Positions 61,163 to 64,000 of a stretch of 64,000 nt of DNA are shown in pieces. A program made the position numbers and the translations under genes. The stretch lies in contig NZ_JASERL010000009.1 of assembly GCF_030766935.1 (NCBI RefSeq), positions 124,001 to 188,000 of the forward strand, given 5' to 3'. Below the pieces are notes generated by a model. That model was not told the DNA's origin and made no database searches. It worked only from the letters and a program-made list of their open reading frames with translations. Every line of letters begins with the position of its first letter. The first letter of the stretch is position 1. Origin of the DNA: Streptomyces sp. KL109B. Its GTDB lineage: Bacteria; Actinomycetota; Actinomycetes; Streptomycetales; Streptomycetaceae.

Positions 61163-61189
61163 GGCAACTCTCCGGTGGCAACTCTCCGG
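61163..61189. repeat. 14-bp direct repeat (GGCAACTCTCCGG twice)
   Basis: Two exact 13-base copies at 14-bp period, just upstream of the FCD regulator and downstream of the transporter gene. It may be part of a regulatory site or a duplication. Confidence 0.75.
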
Positions 61190-61209
61190 CCGGTACGGAG
61201 TTTTGGCGC

Positions 61210-62559
61210 TCAGCCCCGGACCGCTGCCTCCGGCGCGGCGGCGACCGCCGCCTCCGGGACGTCCTCGGCCAGGGAGCCCGGCTCTATTCGCTTGACCACG
61301 AACATGTAGACCAGGCAGCCGGCCAGGGCCACACCGCTCGCGGAGAGCAGTCCGGGGACGAAGGTGCCGGTGGCGTCCTTGAGGAAGCCGATGGCGGCGG
61401 GCGAGACGATGCCGGCCAGGTTGGATATCGCGTTCTGGAATCCGGCGACGGCCCCGGTGACGGAACCGGTGCCCTGCGGAGAGATGTCGGCGGGCACCGC
61501 GAGGATGCTGGACGTCGCGAAGGAGACCCCGGCGAAGGCCAGCGAGAGCAGCGCCAGCGCCTGCCAGGCCTCCGGGGTGATCCCGGCAAGGCCCACGACG
61601 GCGGAGAGCGCCATGCCCACCACGATGCAGCCCTTGCGGGCGACGTTGAGCGAGTACCGCCCGGAGGCGACGATCCGGTCCGAGAGCCAGCCGCCCAGCC
61701 AGGAGCCGACGAATCCCGCGATGCCCGGGATGGTGCCGAGGAAGCCCAGCTCCAGCAGGTCGAAGCCGCGGTCCTCCACCAGGTAGCTGGGGAACCAGGT
61801 GATGAAGAAGTAGATGACGTAGGCCTGGCAGGCGAAGCCGATGCCGAGGCCCCAGACCGTACGGGAGCGCAGCAGTACCCGCCAGCCGATCTTGGCGGCC
61901 GGGCCCTCGTCCGCCGTCCGGTCCCGCTGGATGTGCTCCAACTCCTGGGCGTTGACGCGGGGATGGGTCTCCGGTCGGTCGCGGTAGACGAGGAGCCACA
62001 CCGCCACCCACACAAGGCCGAGCCCGCCGGTGACGAGGAAGGAACCCTTCCAGCCGAGGGCGGCGATCAGGGCCGTGACCAGGGGGACGGAGAGCAGGGT
62101 GCCGCCGCGGGCACCGGAGTCGTAGATCCCGCTGGCCAGGGCTCTTTCGCGAACGGGGAACCAGTCACCGACCATCTTGGTCGCCGCCGGGAAGGCCGCC
62201 GCCTCCCCGGTGCCGAGCAGCAACCGCATCCCCAGCAGCGAACCGGCCCCGCGCACCAGCACGGTGGCCGCGGTGAACACCGACCACCAGGCCACCGCGA
62301 AGGCGAAGGTGAGCCGGGCGCCGAAGCGGTCCACGAGGGAGCCGGCCGGGATCTGGCAGATCGAGTACGTCCAGAAGAAGGCGCCCAGGATCAGCCCGGT
62401 CTCGCCGGAGGAGATGTGCAGGTCGTGGCTCATGAAGGGGAGCGCGACCGAGAGGTTGGCGCGGTCGATGTAGTTGATCGCCATGGCGGCGAACGCGAGT
62501 CCCACCATGAGCCAACGAACCCGGCTGGCCGGGGCAGTTGGCGACTTTCTCTGTGCCAT
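61210..62559 (-). CDS. MFS anion/H+ symporter (ACS family, hexuronate/aldarate type)
   Basis: 449 residues. AINYIDRANLSVALPFMSHD in helix 1 and ICQIPAGSLVDRFGARLTFA in the helix 2-3 loop are typical of the anion:cation symporter family (ExuT, GudP, galactonate transporters). Twelve hydrophobic segments follow. It likely imports a sugar acid or other carboxylate. No clear ribosome site precedes the ATG at 62559, so it may be leaderless or start a few codons earlier. The operator palindrome lies 24 bp upstream. Confidence 0.9.
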   Translation of the reverse strand: MAQRKSPTAPASRVRWLMVGLAFAAMAINYIDRANLSVALPFMSHDLHISSGETGLILGAFFWTYSICQIPAGSLVDRFGARLTFAFAVAWWSVFTAATVLVRGAGSLLGMRLLLGTGEAAAFPAATKMVGDWFPVRERALASGIYDSGARGGTLLSVPLVTALIAALGWKGSFLVTGGLGLVWVAVWLLVYRDRPETHPRVNAQELEHIQRDRTADEGPAAKIGWRVLLRSRTVWGLGIGFACQAYVIYFFITWFPSYLVEDRGFDLLELGFLGTIPGIAGFVGSWLGGWLSDRIVASGRYSLNVARKGCIVVGMALSAVVGLAGITPEAWQALALLSLAFAGVSFATSSILAVPADISPQGTGSVTGAVAGFQNAISNLAGIVSPAAIGFLKDATGTFVPGLLSASGVALAGCLVYMFVVKRIEPGSLAEDVPEAAVAAAPEAAVRG

Positions 62560-62582
62560 TGGGCAATGGAACCCCGCCGTCC

Positions 62583-62608
62583 GCACCCTGTCAATAGTGA
62601 CAGGGTGC
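62583..62608. promoter_or_regulatory. Perfect 11-4-11 operator upstream of the ACS transporter
   Basis: GCACCCTGTCA, four bases, TGACAGGGTGC: 26 bp with complete symmetry. The minus-strand TTGACA within it could be a -35 box, so a bound repressor would block the promoter. Confidence 0.8.
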
Positions 62609-62643
62609 CGGGTCCGAGTGCCGGGTCCGAGCGCCGGGTCCGG
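62605..62643. repeat. 13-bp tandem repeat, three copies
   Basis: GTGCCGGGTCCGA at 62605 and 62618 and a variant at 62631, starting within the second arm of the operator palindrome. Confidence 0.8.
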
Positions 62644-62811
62644 GTGTCGGTCCGGGGGGTGTCCGGGTGTTTGTAGCCACCATTGACGTGATGTGTGCGC
62701 GCTGCGAAACTCCCCTGGTCCGAGCCGCCGACCGATCGTTCGGGCGGTGTGGCCGGATGTCCTGTGTGGTGACTCGACGGAAGGCGGGACCATCCTGTGC
62801 GTGCGGAACCC

Positions 62812-64000
62812 ATGAGAAGCGAACCCCGGCGACGGGGGCGGCGCCTCGCCGGTGCGTTGGGCGCCGGCCTGCTGCTGGCCGCGGCCACCGTGCCGCAGGC
62901 GCAGGCGCAGGCGCGGGCCGGTGCCGACGGGCGGGGTGGTGGCTCCGTCACCTCGCTGCGGCAGGGGGCCGTCACCATCAAGCGAGACACGTGGGGCGCC
63001 CCGAACATCTACTCCGGCACCACGTTCGGGCTGTTCTACGGGTACGGCTACGCCGCGGCCCAAGACCGCCTGTTCCAGCTCGACATGACCAGGCGCGGCG
63101 CCGAAGGCACCGTCTCCGAAGTGCTGGGCGGCGACTACGCGGACTTCGACTCCGCCGTCCGCTCCAACGTCGACACCGCCTCGGTGCGCGAGCAGTACGA
63201 GCATCTCTCCTCGCGCGACCGGGACATCCTCGACGGGTACGCGAACGGCCTGAACACCTGGATCGACAAGGCCCTGGCCGACCGCGACCGGCTGCTGCCG
63301 AAGGAGTACCACGACTTCGGCTTCACCCCGAAGCGCTGGACCGGCCTGGACGTCGCGATGGTGACCGTCGGCACTATGGCGATCCGCTTCTCCGACTACA
63401 ACGCCGAACTCGACAACCTCGCCCAACTACGGCAGGTGGAGGCGAAGTTCGGGAAGAAGCGGGGGCGCGAGGTCTTCGACCAGCTGCACTGGACCGTGGA
63501 CCCGAAGGCACCGTCGACGCTGTCCGCGGCCGACCGGGGCGACACCCCGGCCGGACAGCGGGCACCCTCGGCGCTTCCCGCCTCCGGCTCCGTGAACGGG
63601 CTGCGCCCGGGCGCGCCACCGGCGGCCGCCGCCCCGCCCGAGAAGACGCTGCCCGAGCCCGCGAAGGGTGGTGACAGGGGCAAGCAACGGGCGGCCGTCA
63701 CCGAGCAGTTGGACGCGCTGTGGGCCCCGGCCCGCCAGCCCCGGTTCTCCAACATGATGCTCGTCGGCAAGAAGCGTGCGCGCGGCGCCGAGAGCCTGCT
63801 GCTCAACGGGCCGCAGTTCGGCACGTTCAACCCGTCCTACGTGTACGAAGTCGGGCTGCACGGCGCCGGGTTCGATGTCGTGGGCAACACACCCTTCGCG
63901 TACCCGGTGGTGCTCTTCGGGCACAACGCCGACATCTCCTGGGGTGCCACGGCCGGCAACGGTGACACCGTCGACATCTACGAGGAGCACCTCGACCCCG
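62812..64000 (+). CDS. Penicillin-acylase-family hydrolase, 3' end outside the window
   Basis: 396 codons are present and the frame runs off the end. A signal peptide (RRRGRRLAGALGAGLLLAAATVPQA, at residues 5-30; core LGAGLLLAAA) precedes the alpha-subunit of an Ntn-type penicillin amidase: TIKRDTWGAPNIYSGTT, GYGYAAAQDRLFQLDMTRRG. A spacer rich in Ala/Pro leads to RFSNMMLVG, where Ser313 should become the N-terminal nucleophile of the beta-subunit after autoproteolysis. Then follow NGPQFGTFNPSYVYEVGLHG and the HNADISWGATAG block. It would be secreted and hydrolyse N-acyl amides such as acyl-homoserine lactones or beta-lactams. A GTG at 62797 is an alternative start. Confidence 0.92.
   Translation, partial: MRSEPRRRGRRLAGALGAGLLLAAATVPQAQAQARAGADGRGGGSVTSLRQGAVTIKRDTWGAPNIYSGTTFGLFYGYGYAAAQDRLFQLDMTRRGAEGTVSEVLGGDYADFDSAVRSNVDTASVREQYEHLSSRDRDILDGYANGLNTWIDKALADRDRLLPKEYHDFGFTPKRWTGLDVAMVTVGTMAIRFSDYNAELDNLAQLRQVEAKFGKKRGREVFDQLHWTVDPKAPSTLSAADRGDTPAGQRAPSALPASGSVNGLRPGAPPAAAAPPEKTLPEPAKGGDRGKQRAAVTEQLDALWAPARQPRFSNMMLVGKKRARGAESLLLNGPQFGTFNPSYVYEVGLHGAGFDVVGNTPFAYPVVLFGHNADISWGATAGNGDTVDIYEEHLDP

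Noticed and set aside
62667..63674. 335-codon plus-strand frame at the right end
   Set aside because: It overlaps the penicillin-acylase gene in another frame, is Arg/Gly rich and has no family features.

Overview
The window is a chromosomal segment of a high-GC actinomycete, almost certainly Streptomyces. The evidence is the very high GC with strong third-position GC bias, the GTG/TTG starts with AGGAG-type ribosome sites, a conservon (cvnABCD plus two P450s), a SARP regulator, CebR-type TGGGAGCGCTCCCA boxes and many secreted polysaccharidases. No rRNA, tRNA, CRISPR array, insertion sequence, integrase or plasmid function was seen.

Layout. 1-6.8 kb: the 5' end of a Tat-exported phospholipase C (minus), a LacI regulator facing an MFS transporter plus sulfatase operon across a large palindrome, and a sugar/proton symporter. 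6.9-15.2 kb: a complete four-gene type II Wadjet (jetABCD) plasmid-defence operon with every junction overlapping. 15.2-20.6 kb: a conservon on the minus strand, cvnA-B-C-D followed by two P450 genes, the first lacking the ExxR motif. 21-35 kb: secreted enzymes (GH62 arabinofuranosidase, FG-GAP protein, cholesterol oxidase, two GH5 cellulases, a PLD-fold protein) with a CebR-like LacI regulator; both cellulases carry perfect CebR boxes. 35.7-38.8 kb: a divergent DHA2 exporter/TetR pair, then a scar where two gene remnants are joined. 38.9-40.4 kb: metallophosphoesterase and phosphopantetheinyl transferase.

41-49 kb holds a small cryptic specialised-metabolism locus: flavodoxin, beta-propeller protein, AurF-type di-iron N-oxygenase with the full ligand set, a flavin/2Fe-2S reductase, a class I glutamine amidotransferase and a 1023-residue SARP regulator. 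Two arrays of a CTGnAAC heptamer, one at about 11-12 bp period before the operon and one at 21-22 bp period before the SARP gene, look like the regulator's target sites. This is the best candidate for an undescribed system. It is followed by two decayed genes (biuret-hydrolase-like and NCS1 permease-like).

50-53.4 kb encodes a very unusual secreted 1085-residue protein: a CdtB-like nuclease domain, a degenerate and then an intact SGNH hydrolase domain, and FG-GAP repeats. 53.7-60.3 kb has a TerD protein, a TetR remnant and an L-lactate module: FadR-type regulator, lactate permease and lutABC, with the same GGTCsGACC palindrome once before the regulator gene and twice between permease and lutA. 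60.4-64 kb has an FCD-domain regulator, an anion/proton MFS transporter with a perfect 11-4-11 operator, and the 5' part of a penicillin-acylase-family hydrolase running off the end.

Functions are read from motifs and remembered family features; no database search was made.
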